A stretch of 64,000 nucleotides of DNA from Pseudomonas sp. A-RE-19 (lineage in GTDB: Bacteria > Pseudomonadota > Gammaproteobacteria > Pseudomonadales > Pseudomonadaceae), in contig NZ_JAHBDQ010000025.1 of NCBI RefSeq assembly GCF_019956555.1, forward strand, positions 16,195-80,194, read 5' to 3'. Below, one piece after another: positions 47,091 to 55,965 of this stretch; position 1 is the first letter of the stretch; each line of letters opens with the position of its first letter. A model generated the notes under the pieces. The model was not told where the DNA came from and searched no databases. It saw nothing but the letters and a program-made list of their open reading frames with translations. The position numbers were made by a program, and so were the translations under genes.

Positions 47091-50000
47091 ACTTCTACTC
47101 CCTCCAAAGAACTCATGAACTGATCCATATCGGACCAGTCGTTATCACTTGCACCGTCTGCCAGCGCGGCCAGCTCCAGCGCCAGATCCCCCAGCAGCGG
47201 GGTCTCGAACAGACTGCGCAGCGGCAGCACCACGCCCAATTGGCTTTTGATCCGCGCGATCACTTGCGCGGCCAGCAACGAATGCCCGCCCAACTCGAAG
47301 AAATGGTCATCGACACCGACCCGTGGCACTTGCAGCACTTCTATCCATATCTGCGCCAGCGCCTGTTCGGTGTCGGTTTGCGGAGCGCGATAACTGCTCT
47401 GCAATTGGCTCGGATCGGGGATCGGCAGGGCCTTGCGGTCGAGTTTGCCGCTGGGGGTCAGGGGCAGGCGCGGCAACAGCAGCAAGTGGCCGGGCACCAT
47501 GTAGTCCGGCAGGTTCTTTTGCAGATCGCTTCTGATTTGCTGACGCAAAATCACCTGCTCCGCCGCGCTGCCGAGCACGCTCTGATCGACCACCAGATAC
47601 GCCACCAGTTGTGGTCCGCCGACTAGAGGCAAGGCCAGCACCACTGCCTCACGAATCCCCGGGCATTGCTGCAACCGTGATTCGATTTCCCCCAACTCAA
47701 TGCGGAACCCGCGAATTTTCACTTGGTGATCGACGCGACCGATGTACTCCAGCGCGCCGTCGTCCCGCAGTCGGGCACGGTCGCCGGTGCGGTACAGGCG
47801 CTCGCCGACCGCGAACGGATCGGCAACAAACCGCTGGGCGCTGAGCGTCGGTTGCTGGTGATAACCACGGGCCAGGCCCGGGCCGCCGATGTACAACTCG
47901 CCCACAGCCCCTTGGGGCAGCAGGTTCAAATCATCGTCGAGCACGTACAGCCGGCGTTGCTCCAGGCCATGACCGATCGGTATGCCGCGCCACGACACCG
48001 CCTCGGCGATCAACGCGCTGCAATCATGAATGGTCGAAACCACCGTCGCCTCGGTCGGGCCGTAGGTGTTGAGCAAACGCACATGGCCCAGCCCGGCGCG
48101 TTGCCACAGGCGCAGCCCGTCCACCGCCATCGCCTCGCCGCCCACATGAATCTGGCGCAAGGCGCCGAAGTGCGCAGGCGGGTTGGCCGCGTAATCCTGC
48201 ACCACCGAGTACCAGTAAGCGGCCGGCAAATCCGCCAGGGTAATGCCCTGCTCGACGATCACCTGATGCAGGGTCGCACTGTCCCACAGGCCCGCATCGC
48301 GCAGAACGACACAGGCGCCATGGCACAGCGGCGGGAAGAATTGCTCGACGAAACCGTCAAAACTGCTGGTGGCGAATTGCAGTACGCGATCGCCTTCACG
48401 CAAATCGCTGTAGTCGATCGCCCGCGCGATGAATTCACTCAACGCGCCGTGGCTGACGGCCACGCCCTTCGGCCGGCCGGTGGAACCGGAGGTGTAAATC
48501 ACGTAGGCGAGGTTCTGCGGATCTACCGTCACTTGCAGGTTGTCTTGATTCGCAGCGTCGCTGTCCGGCAGTCGATCCAGACACAGACAGTCGATGCCAT
48601 CGAGCGCCGGCAGGCTGTTCAGCAGGAAGCTTTCGGTCAGCAACAGTTTCAGCCCGCTGTCATCCAGCACATGGCGCAGGCGTTCGGCCGGTGTGTGCGG
48701 GTCCAGCGGCACATAGGCGCCGCCGGCCTTGAGCACGGCCAGCAATGCCACGGCCAGTTCCAGCGAGCGCCCCAACGCCACACCGACCAGCACATCGGGG
48801 CCGACACCTTTGGCGCGTAACTGATGGGCCAGACGATTGCTGCGAACATTCAGTTCGGCATAGCTGAGTGAGGGTGACTGATCGCCCGCCAGAATCACTG
48901 CAATGGTGTCGGGAGTACGCGCCGCTTGGGCCTCAAACAACTGCGGCATGCCGGGCAGCGACACCGGGATGGCGACGGGTTGAATCAAGCGCTCGCGCTC
49001 ATCCGTACCGAGCATCGCCACCTCGCCCAGCGGTTGTTGCGGATCACGGCAGACCGACACCAGCACGTTGTGCCAATGCTCGGCCAACACGGCGATGGTC
49101 GGTGCGTCGAACAGGTCGGTGGCGTAGGTGAACGCCGCGAACAGTTGCTCGCCCTCCTCCCGGGTGTCGAGCATCAGGTCGCTGGTGGCCGCATGCTGAC
49201 GCCCGCTGCCGGCCAGTTGCTGCTCACTCAGATAGCCGACCTGCAAACCGCAATCGAGGCGCACGTCCTGCAGATCGGTCACCAGTGGCTGGTGGTTGAA
49301 CATCACCTGAAACAGTGGGTTGTGACTTTGGCTGCGGGCCGGTTGCAGGGCTTCGATCAACGCGTCGAACGGCAGCTCCTGATGGGCCTGGGCGCCAAGC
49401 GCCGCCTGACGCAGGCTCTGCAGCAGGTCGCTGAAACGGGTCTGCGGGGTGACCTCGCTGCGCAGGACCTGGGTGTTGACGAAGAAGCCGATCAGGCCTT
49501 CGGTTTCACTGCGGGTGCGGTTGGCGATCAAGCCGCCGACGCGGATGTCGGTCTGGCCGCTGTAGCGATGCAGCAAGGTCTTGAAGGCGGCCAGCAGCAC
49601 CACGAACAGCGTCACACCCTGGCGCTGGGCGAGGGTTTTCAGCGCTTGGCGCAGGGCCCCGTCGATGACTTTTTCCAGGCGCGCGCCCTGGTGGCTGGAC
49701 TGGGCCGGATAGGCACGGTCGGTGGGCAATTCGAGGATCGGAGGCTCTTCACCCAACTGCGTTTCGCCCAACTGCGTGCGCCAGTAATCGAGCTGGCGCT
49801 CGCGCTCCCCGGCTTCCAGCCAGCTGCGCTGCCACAGGGCGTAGTCGCGGTACTGCACGGTCAATTCCGGCAAGGTCGGTTGCCGCCCCGCCACCAACCC
49901 GTCGTAGGTGCGCATGAACTCGTCGATCAGAATGTTCATCGACCAGCCATCGGCAATGATGTGGTGCAGCGTCAGCAACAGCACGTGTTCCTGTTCGGCC

Positions 50001-50509
50001 AGGCGCAACAGGCGAAGGCTCAGCAGCGGGCCCTGTTGCAAGTCGAACGCCTGAGTGGCTTCAGCCATCATGTGCTGTTGCGCCTGCGGCCAGCGCCGGT
50101 CTTCAGGCAAGGCACTCAGGTCGATGATCGCCAGGGTCAGGTCACGGGGTTCGGCCACCCGCTGGAACGCACGCTCGCCTTCTTGGCCGAAGGTGGTGCG
50201 CAAGCACTCATGGCGCGCCACCAACAGGCTGAACGCGCGCTCAAGCGCTTCGGCTTGCAGCGCACCGTTCAGGCGCACCGCCATCGGCAGGTTGTAGGCC
50301 GCGCTCTGCGGATCCAGCTGCCAGAGAAACCACATCCGCTGCTGGGCGCAGGACAGGCCGTCACGCTCGTCGACCCCGACGCAGGAGGTCATGGGAAGCT
50401 GAGCAAAATCGATGCCTTCGCGGGCCATGCCAGCCAGAAACAAGCGGCGCTTGTCCTGCGGCAGTTCGATAAAGCGGCGGGCGAGTTTCTGTGCGTCTGC
50501 GGCATTCAT
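47087..50509 (-). CDS. Pyoverdine side-chain NRPS, module 1 (Lys-type)
   Basis: 1140 aa, one module: C (about 45-480, HHIIADGWS), A (510-1005), T (about 1045-1110, Ser1077 in LGGHSLL). Specificity residues read as DGEDHGTVV. Asp235/Glu239 mark a basic substrate, and I recall this signature as lysine in pyoverdine synthetases; ornithine is the alternative. There is no E domain. It should receive the acyl-Glu-D-Tyr-Dab chain from PvdL, which is not in the window. First gene of the NRPS operon, 58 bases downstream of a PvdS box. Confidence 0.95.
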   Translation of the reverse strand: MNAADAQKLARRFIELPQDKRRLFLAGMAREGIDFAQLPMTSCVGVDERDGLSCAQQRMWFLWQLDPQSAAYNLPMAVRLNGALQAEALERAFSLLVARHECLRTTFGQEGERAFQRVAEPRDLTLAIIDLSALPEDRRWPQAQQHMMAEATQAFDLQQGPLLSLRLLRLAEQEHVLLLTLHHIIADGWSMNILIDEFMRTYDGLVAGRQPTLPELTVQYRDYALWQRSWLEAGERERQLDYWRTQLGETQLGEEPPILELPTDRAYPAQSSHQGARLEKVIDGALRQALKTLAQRQGVTLFVVLLAAFKTLLHRYSGQTDIRVGGLIANRTRSETEGLIGFFVNTQVLRSEVTPQTRFSDLLQSLRQAALGAQAHQELPFDALIEALQPARSQSHNPLFQVMFNHQPLVTDLQDVRLDCGLQVGYLSEQQLAGSGRQHAATSDLMLDTREEGEQLFAAFTYATDLFDAPTIAVLAEHWHNVLVSVCRDPQQPLGEVAMLGTDERERLIQPVAIPVSLPGMPQLFEAQAARTPDTIAVILAGDQSPSLSYAELNVRSNRLAHQLRAKGVGPDVLVGVALGRSLELAVALLAVLKAGGAYVPLDPHTPAERLRHVLDDSGLKLLLTESFLLNSLPALDGIDCLCLDRLPDSDAANQDNLQVTVDPQNLAYVIYTSGSTGRPKGVAVSHGALSEFIARAIDYSDLREGDRVLQFATSSFDGFVEQFFPPLCHGACVVLRDAGLWDSATLHQVIVEQGITLADLPAAYWYSVVQDYAANPPAHFGALRQIHVGGEAMAVDGLRLWQRAGLGHVRLLNTYGPTEATVVSTIHDCSALIAEAVSWRGIPIGHGLEQRRLYVLDDDLNLLPQGAVGELYIGGPGLARGYHQQPTLSAQRFVADPFAVGERLYRTGDRARLRDDGALEYIGRVDHQVKIRGFRIELGEIESRLQQCPGIREAVVLALPLVGGPQLVAYLVVDQSVLGSAAEQVILRQQIRSDLQKNLPDYMVPGHLLLLPRLPLTPSGKLDRKALPIPDPSQLQSSYRAPQTDTEQALAQIWIEVLQVPRVGVDDHFFELGGHSLLAAQVIARIKSQLGVVLPLRSLFETPLLGDLALELAALADGASDNDWSDMDQFMSSLEGVEV

Positions 50510-50566
50510 GCATGGGGTCCTTGCTGATCGGCGGCGTGACCAGGAGGCCCGGTCGTATCAACAAGA

Positions 50567-50590
50567 ACGAATGGCTGATGCGATGATTTA
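50567..50590 (-). promoter_or_regulatory. PvdS iron-starvation box for the NRPS operon
   Basis: Minus-strand TAAAT (50590-50586), 16 bases, CGT (50569-50567), just upstream of the ATG at 50509. It should drive all three NRPS genes and probably the hydrolase. Confidence 0.93.
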
Positions 50591-50649
50591 GCGGCAGCGA
50601 CAAACGTGGGCCCAACGGTTAATGCCAGTCAGTTAAGGTGCGCAACTAA

Positions 50650-50739
50650 TGTGGGAGCGAGCCTGCTCGCGATGACGGTGGTACATTCAGCATCAATGTT
50701 GACTGATCCGTCGCGATCGCGAGCAGGCTCGCTCCCACA
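50650..50739. repeat. REPIN upstream of NRPS operon
   Basis: Inverted REP pair (50650-50672 and 50717-50739), between the NRPS promoter and the 3' end of the SyrP-like gene. Confidence 0.9.
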
Positions 50740-50812
50740 TGGATTACGCTTGAAACGCCGAAGCCGGTGCAGGACCGGCTTCGGGTGACAGCCGCGTCAG
50801 GGACAAATCAGA

Positions 50813-51796
50813 TCAACGCGCATCCTGTGAATGCCCTTCGGCCATCGCGACGATTACCTTGCGCTTGCCTTCAAAGGGCGCGCGGGCGTGGGCCGAGAGC
50901 ATGTTGTCGAGCATCAGCACATCGCCCTCCTGCCAGGGAAAGCTGATGGCGCAGTCATCGAGCACGGCACGAATTTCATTGAGCACTTCATCCTCGATGG
51001 GCGAGCCGTCGCCGTAGTAGACGTTACGCGGCAGGTCTTCCTCGTCGACGATGTCCAGCAGGGTTTCGCGCACCTCCGGCTGAAGGTTGGAAATGTGGAA
51101 CAGGTGAGCCTGATTGAACCAGACCATGTCGCCCGTCACCGGATGACGCGCCACCGCCTGACAGGTCTGGCGGGTGCGTAACTCTCCATCCTCCTTCCAC
51201 TCACAAATGATGCCGTGAGCCTTGCAGTAGGCCTCGGCCACCTCGCGGTCTTCGGTGTTGAACACTTGCTCCCAGGCCACGTCCAGCCCGTTCCCGAAAT
51301 TGCGCACGTACATCAGGCCCTTGCTGATGAAGCGCTCGCGGATCGCGACAGGCATGCGGCGATAGACTTCCCGGCTGTCGGCAATCGGCGTTTCGCCGCC
51401 CGAGGTGGCGGCAATCATGCTGTAGAACCAGATTTTCATCGGCCAGTCCCGGGAGTAGGCCTGTTCGTTGTGCAACGGAATGCTCTGATGCGCCGGGTAT
51501 TCGGTGGAGGTGTAGACCCCCTGAGTGACATTGGTGCGCGGCGTCGAGCCGAACTCGTAATTGAGCAGCGGATGGCCGAAGCCAGCGGCGAATTGGCGGA
51601 ATTGCTCGGCGCCGTCCAGCTGGAACCCGCGAAACAGAATGCCGCCGTCACGCAGCAAATGCTCATCCACCAGTTCATTCAACTCATCGAACACCGCCAA
51701 CAGGCAGGTATTCGGCTCGGTCGCCTCCACCAACAGCGGCAAGCGACCCCGCGCCGGCAACAACGGCCGAACGGCAAAACCCACAGCAACACCCAT
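50813..51796 (-). CDS. SyrP-like Fe(II)/2-oxoglutarate dioxygenase (Asp beta-hydroxylase)
   Basis: 327 aa, TauD/SyrP family. The iron-binding HxE/D is visible in PLHNEQAYS, and the distal His in LMLDNMLSAHARAPF is followed by Lys/Arg residues suited to 2-oxoglutarate binding. SyrP-type enzymes hydroxylate carrier-bound aspartate at the beta carbon. Here the second NRPS module activates Asp and epimerises it, so the product would be D-beta-hydroxyaspartate, an iron ligand. It lies 41 bases after the thioesterase gene in the same direction, probably one transcript from the box at 52613. Confidence 0.92.
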   Translation of the reverse strand: MGVAVGFAVRPLLPARGRLPLLVEATEPNTCLLAVFDELNELVDEHLLRDGGILFRGFQLDGAEQFRQFAAGFGHPLLNYEFGSTPRTNVTQGVYTSTEYPAHQSIPLHNEQAYSRDWPMKIWFYSMIAATSGGETPIADSREVYRRMPVAIRERFISKGLMYVRNFGNGLDVAWEQVFNTEDREVAEAYCKAHGIICEWKEDGELRTRQTCQAVARHPVTGDMVWFNQAHLFHISNLQPEVRETLLDIVDEEDLPRNVYYGDGSPIEDEVLNEIRAVLDDCAISFPWQEGDVLMLDNMLSAHARAPFEGKRKVIVAMAEGHSQDAR

Positions 51797-51837
51797 GACG
51801 GGCCTCCTGTTAACACCGATAAAGTGAACCGCGCGCG

Positions 51838-52578
51838 CTAAAAAACCGGCGTGGCCAGCTGTACATGACGGCGGTGATGGACTTCCAGATGAGTCTTGAT
51901 AATCCGGATCACCTTGGCTTCATGCTCATGAATGAAAAAATGCCCGCCGGTCATCATGTCCACCGAGAAACTGCCCAGGGTTTCCTGGCTCCAGCCGATC
52001 AATTGCTCGGTGGTGGCCTTGTCTTCCTTGCCGCCGAGCACGTGCACGGGGCACTTGAGCAGCGGGCGCTGCATCGGGCGGAAGCGCCCGCAGAGCATGA
52101 AATCGGCGCGCAGGATCGGCAGCGTCAGGCTCATCAACTCCTGATTGGCCAACACGTCCTCGCGGGTGCCCTGGAAGTTGCGCAGCTGCTCGATCAACTG
52201 TTCGTCACTCTGGGGCTCGGCGAAGCCACGGTCATAGTCGCTGCGCAGAGTCGGGGCGGCCGTGCCTGAAGCAAACAGCGCCACCGGCTCCGCAGCACCG
52301 AGGGCACGAAAGGCGTGGGCCATCTCGCAGGCCAGCAAGGCCCCCAGGCTATGACCGAACAGGGCGTAAGGACCGTGCAAGGACGGCTTGTGTTCCCTGG
52401 CCAATTGCAGGGCCAGGGCGCGCATGTCGGTCTGCAAGGGTTCGTCGTAACGGGCGCCCCGCCCCGGCAACTCCACCGGTTGCAACTGCAGCCACGGCGG
52501 CAACTGGCGCCGCCAGCGGCTATAGACCATGGCGCTGGCGCCCGAATAGGGCAGGCACAGCAGTGTCAGCTTTGTCAC
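51838..52578 (-). CDS. pvdG: Type II thioesterase PvdG
   Basis: 246 aa, alpha/beta hydrolase of the GrsT/SrfA-TE type. Nucleophile Ser77 is in FGHSLGALLA, the N-terminal LLCLPYSGASAMVY and ELPGRGARYDEP motifs are typical, and His of the triad lies near the C-terminus (GGHFFIHEHE). Such enzymes clear misloaded acyl groups from NRPS carriers. They do not normally replace the terminal release domain, but here the synthetase lacks one, so a role in release is worth considering. First gene of a two-gene unit with the SyrP-like hydroxylase. Confidence 0.9.
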   Translation of the reverse strand: MTKLTLLCLPYSGASAMVYSRWRRQLPPWLQLQPVELPGRGARYDEPLQTDMRALALQLAREHKPSLHGPYALFGHSLGALLACEMAHAFRALGAAEPVALFASGTAAPTLRSDYDRGFAEPQSDEQLIEQLRNFQGTREDVLANQELMSLTLPILRADFMLCGRFRPMQRPLLKCPVHVLGGKEDKATTEQLIGWSQETLGSFSVDMMTGGHFFIHEHEAKVIRIIKTHLEVHHRRHVQLATPVF

Positions 52579-52612
52579 CGCACTTACCTCAATGGGTTAT
52601 CTGTTCAGGAGA

Positions 52613-52636
52613 ACGGATGAGGTGTGGTGATAATTA
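52613..52636 (-). promoter_or_regulatory. Variant PvdS box upstream of the thioesterase gene
   Basis: Minus-strand TAATT (52636-52632), 16 bases, CGT (52615-52613). One base differs from the TAAAT consensus. Position and spacing fit the other boxes. Confidence 0.75.
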
Positions 52637-52660
52637 GTCTTTGGATGGATGAGAGCTACC

Positions 52661-52750
52661 TGTGGGAGCGAGCCTGCTCGCGATGACGTCCCTACCGCCA
52701 ACACATTTGCTGAGTCTTAAGTGGCCATCGCGAGCAGGCTCGCTCCCACA
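52661..52750. repeat. REPIN between the thioesterase and GH15 genes
   Basis: Inverted REP pair (52661-52683 and 52728-52750), in the gap between two divergent genes. Confidence 0.9.
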
Positions 52751-52911
52751 GGTAAACGTCAGTCAGCTATTACTTAAGGTGGCGATAGCTCTGCATCGCC
52801 GAACCCAACACCACGGCGCCCTTGCCGACGCTCAGGTTCGTCGGTAAATGAACTCTCTGCGGCTCAAACCGGTCAGCTGGTTAGACCCTCGGTTCCCGGA
52901 GCTCTGCAACA

Positions 52912-54735
52912 ATGGCTGATCATCCCGAACGACAAAGCGCCATCGACGCCCACGGCATCATTGGCGACATGCGTAGCGCAGCACTGATCAACGACAAGGG
53001 CAGCGTGGACTTTTTCTGCTGGCCGGAATTCGACAGTCCGTCGATCTTCTGCTCGCTGCTGGACAGCCCCGAAGCCGGAATCTTCCAACTGGCCCCGGAC
53101 CTGCCCGACGCCCGCCGCGAGCAGATTTACCTGCCCGACACCAACGTCCTGCAAACCCGCTGGCTCAGCGATCACGCGGTGGTCGAAGTCACCGACCTGC
53201 TGCCCATCGGCGACAGCGAAGATGATGTGCCGATGTTGATGCGCCGGGTGCGGGTGGTCAGCGGAAAAGCGACGATCCGCATGCACTGCGCTGTTCGTCA
53301 TGACTACGCCCGAGCGCAAACCAAGGCCCGGGTACGCGAGCGAAGTGTTTACTTCGAGGCGCCCGGTCAGCCGCCCATGCAGCTGTGTTCTGATCAGTCC
53401 CTGCGTGTCGAGGGCCATGCAGCGGTTGCCGAATTCACCCTCGAACAGGACCAGAGCGCCGAGTTCCTGCTCGGCGGCGTTGACGATCCGCGCTTCAAGG
53501 AAGGCGCCGCCGCGTTGTCTCTGGAGCGCACCTTGAAGTTCTGGCGCGACTGGATCGGCCAGTCCAATTATCGCGGTCGCTGGCGGGAAATGGTCAATCG
53601 CTCGGCCCTGGCCTTGAAGCTGCTGACCTCGCGCAAACACGGCGCCATCCTCGCCGCCGCCACCTTCGGTCTGCCGGAAGTGCCCGGTGGCGAACGCAAC
53701 TGGGACTACCGCTACACCTGGATCCGCGACGCCTCGTTCACCGTCTATGCCTTCATGCGTCTGGGCTTCGTCGAGGAAGCCAACGCCTACACGCGCTGGT
53801 TGCGCGGCCGGGTCAGCGATTGTCACGGCAAGACCATGAAACTCAACATTCTCTACGCCATCGATGGCCGTCAGGAACTGCCGGAAGTCGAACTTTCACA
53901 CTTGTCCGGCCATGGTGGCGCGACGCCGGTGCGCATCGGCAATCAGGCCTACGAGCAAATCCAGCTCGACATCTTCGGCGAGCTGTTGGACGCGGTGTAT
54001 CTGGTCAACAAGCATGGTGAAGCGATTTCCCATGAAGGCTGGAAACACACCGTGGAAGTGGTCGATCAGGTCTGCGAAACCTGGCAGCAAGAAGATGTTG
54101 GCATCTGGGAAATGCGCGGTGAGCAGTTTCATTTCCTGCACTCGCGACTGATGTGCTGGGTGGCCGTGGACCGGGCCATCCGGTTGGCCTCCAAACGTTC
54201 GCTGCCCGCCCCGTTCGCCCGCTGGGACCAGACCCGTCAAGCGATCTACACCGACATCTGGAGCAACTTCTGGAATGAAGAGCGCGGGCATTTCGTCCAG
54301 CACATCGGCGGCACTGGCCTCGACGGTTCGATGTTGCTGATGCCACTGGTGCGCTTCGTCAGCGCCAAGGATCCGCGCTGGCTCGCGACCCTTGAAGCCA
54401 TCGAGAAAACCCTGGTGCGCGCGGGCATGGTCTACCGCTACCGCAATGACGACAGCCAGATCGATGGCCTGCCCGGCACCGAAGGCGCCTTCGCCGCCTG
54501 CTCGTTCTGGTACGTCGAATGTTTAGCCCGGGCCGGCCAGGTGCAGAAGGCGCACCTGGAGTTCGAGCAATTGCTGAAATACGCCAACCCGCTGGGGCTG
54601 TATGCCGAAGAGTTCGACAGCCATGCCCGACATCTGGGCAACACACCGCAAGCACTGACGCATCTGGCGCTGATCAGCGCGGCGAGTTTCCTGGATCGGA
54701 AATTGAGCGGGGAGAAAAACCTCTGGCAGCCTTGA
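52912..54735 (+). CDS. Glycoside hydrolase family 15 protein
   Basis: 607 aa, usual length for bacterial GH15 glucoamylase/trehalase-like proteins. The N-terminal beta-sandwich starts IDAHGIIGDMRSAALINDKGSVDFFCWPEFDSPSIF. The catalytic barrel has NWDYRYTWIRDASFT, the first general-acid region, and GTEGAFAACSFWYVE near the end. No signal peptide, so cytoplasmic. The substrate (maltose/dextrin or trehalose) cannot be told. Single gene, not linked to pyoverdine by function or promoter. Confidence 0.93.
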   Translation: MADHPERQSAIDAHGIIGDMRSAALINDKGSVDFFCWPEFDSPSIFCSLLDSPEAGIFQLAPDLPDARREQIYLPDTNVLQTRWLSDHAVVEVTDLLPIGDSEDDVPMLMRRVRVVSGKATIRMHCAVRHDYARAQTKARVRERSVYFEAPGQPPMQLCSDQSLRVEGHAAVAEFTLEQDQSAEFLLGGVDDPRFKEGAAALSLERTLKFWRDWIGQSNYRGRWREMVNRSALALKLLTSRKHGAILAAATFGLPEVPGGERNWDYRYTWIRDASFTVYAFMRLGFVEEANAYTRWLRGRVSDCHGKTMKLNILYAIDGRQELPEVELSHLSGHGGATPVRIGNQAYEQIQLDIFGELLDAVYLVNKHGEAISHEGWKHTVEVVDQVCETWQQEDVGIWEMRGEQFHFLHSRLMCWVAVDRAIRLASKRSLPAPFARWDQTRQAIYTDIWSNFWNEERGHFVQHIGGTGLDGSMLLMPLVRFVSAKDPRWLATLEAIEKTLVRAGMVYRYRNDDSQIDGLPGTEGAFAACSFWYVECLARAGQVQKAHLEFEQLLKYANPLGLYAEEFDSHARHLGNTPQALTHLALISAASFLDRKLSGEKNLWQP

Positions 54736-54747
54736 GACCGTGTCGCG

Positions 54748-54922
54748 TTCTTCGCGGGCAAGTCGGATCGCCGCACCGCTCGCTCCTACAGATGCACACC
54801 ACCAATTGTGGTGGATGCACACGGTTCAACTGTGGGAGCGAGCCTGCTCGCGATGGCGGCGTGTCAGTCGACATACATGTTGAATGTCGGACCGTCTTCG
54901 CGGGCAAGCCTCGCTCCTACAG
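54748..54922. repeat. REP cluster (two sequence classes)
   Basis: Two copies of the shorter CTTCGCGGGCAAG...CTCCTACAG type (54748-54791 and 54896-54922) flank one GAGCGAGCCTGCTCGC copy (54831-54853). They sit between the 3' ends of two convergent genes. Confidence 0.75.
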
Positions 54923-54926
54923 GGGA

Positions 54927-55301
54927 TCAGCTGTGTGGCGCAGGCTTCGGTACGTCGACGTTATCGAGCACCCGATTCACCGCCAGCTCGGCCAGCATGA
55001 TGACCTGCTGAATCGCCAGGATCGTATGCCGCTGCGGGGCGTCGACATATGCGGCAATGTCGCTGGTCATGACGCTGGCTGAGGCCAGTGACTCACAAAC
55101 ATGGGCCAGCAGACTTTCGTTATCCATATCCGGCGCAACCATAAACATCTTGCTTGGCTTACGGCTTTCGGTTTTTTTGGGGGCGGGTTTGAGGTAGTGG
55201 TCGAGCGCCCGTTCGGCAGCGTCGTGGAGCTTTTTGGAATCGAGGGATTCGTAGGGGGAAACGTTGTCGGTTTCTGGAGGATTGGGACTGTCTTTTATCA
55301 T
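54927..55301 (-). CDS. DUF6124 family protein (copy 2)
   Basis: 124 aa from the ATG at 55301 (AGGAG eight bases upstream). In-frame ATG codons further upstream, up to 55346, fall inside the conserved leader RNA and are not used. It shares with copy 1 the N-terminal PNPPETDNVSPYESLDSKKL and the C-terminal helices (CESLASAS; QQVIML; ELAVNRVLDN). Function unknown. Being about 30 kb from its paralogue with an equally structured leader suggests dispersed members of one regulon rather than a local duplication. Confidence 0.9.
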   Translation of the reverse strand: MIKDSPNPPETDNVSPYESLDSKKLHDAAERALDHYLKPAPKKTESRKPSKMFMVAPDMDNESLLAHVCESLASASVMTSDIAAYVDAPQRHTILAIQQVIMLAELAVNRVLDNVDVPKPAPHS

Positions 55302-55435
55302 CGTGTAACTCCTGACATTCATGAAGCTCACCACCGTCGTGACCAAACGATGGGTGGTGGGCGGTACGCAGGTTGGTCAACCGGGAAGTCAGGCACCCGG
55401 CGCACTCGAAAGTGCCCCGCGCACAGCCCACCGCG
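55302..55435 (-). promoter_or_regulatory. Structured 5' leader of DUF6124 gene (copy 2)
   Basis: Same architecture as the leader at 25110. H1 GGTGGGC 55432-55426 with GCCCACC 55362-55356; H2 GCACT-TTCG-AGTGC 55415-55402; H3 CCGGG 55400-55396 with CCCGG 55385-55381; H4 TGACCAA 55379-55373 with TTGGTCA 55346-55340; H5 55362-55353 with 55335-55326 (9 of 10 pairs). The 10-base H3 loop contains CCTGAC (55393-55388), which pairs with the Shine-Dalgarno region GTCAGG (55316-55311). H1 and H5 again compete. Upstream, a separate 8-bp hairpin (GGTCGCTG/CAGCGACC) lies at about 55520-55541. Confidence 0.75.
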
Positions 55436-55965
55436 AAGCATACCGACAAGCACAAGAAAAAGCGCCGACATGCTCACGTTGGCGCTCGCACGCCTGACAT
55501 TGCACGGGTGACCAAACCCGGTCGCTGAATTGGCAGCGACCCGGAAAGACTATCGGCTCCCTTTCCTCACTTACAACCGCCAAAACTTGTCGGAAATATC
55601 CCCTTTTACAGCGTTTTTTGTAGGACCGAGGCTTACCCGCGATGAAGTTAAACACGCTCCATCTGACACTACTGACCTCCCGTTGGGGCGCGCAGCGGCC
55701 CTGAAATCTACAACCACATTCCTCCAGAAACACCGCATTTTCTGGCTTTACGGCTGCTGCGCAACCGATCGGGGGCAAGCCCCCTCACCACAGAATCGTG
55801 TAGGCCAAACACCTACAACGACTAAACAAGGGCGCCTGATCAGCACGCACTCACTCATTCCTACATCCAGAAATACCTTGTTGCCAGCGCTTACATCCAT
55901 CCCTACCATCCACGTCAACGGGCACAGCGGAGCTGTCCAACAAAACCCGAATTCAAGGAACCAGA

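Noticed and set aside
54748..54922. CRISPR-like array
   Set aside because: The repeats are inverted, imperfect and belong to the REP families seen elsewhere; there are no regularly spaced direct repeats.
55302..55346. Longer start for the second DUF6124 protein (from 55346)
   Set aside because: It would translate the conserved leader helices, and the first copy has no equivalent extension.
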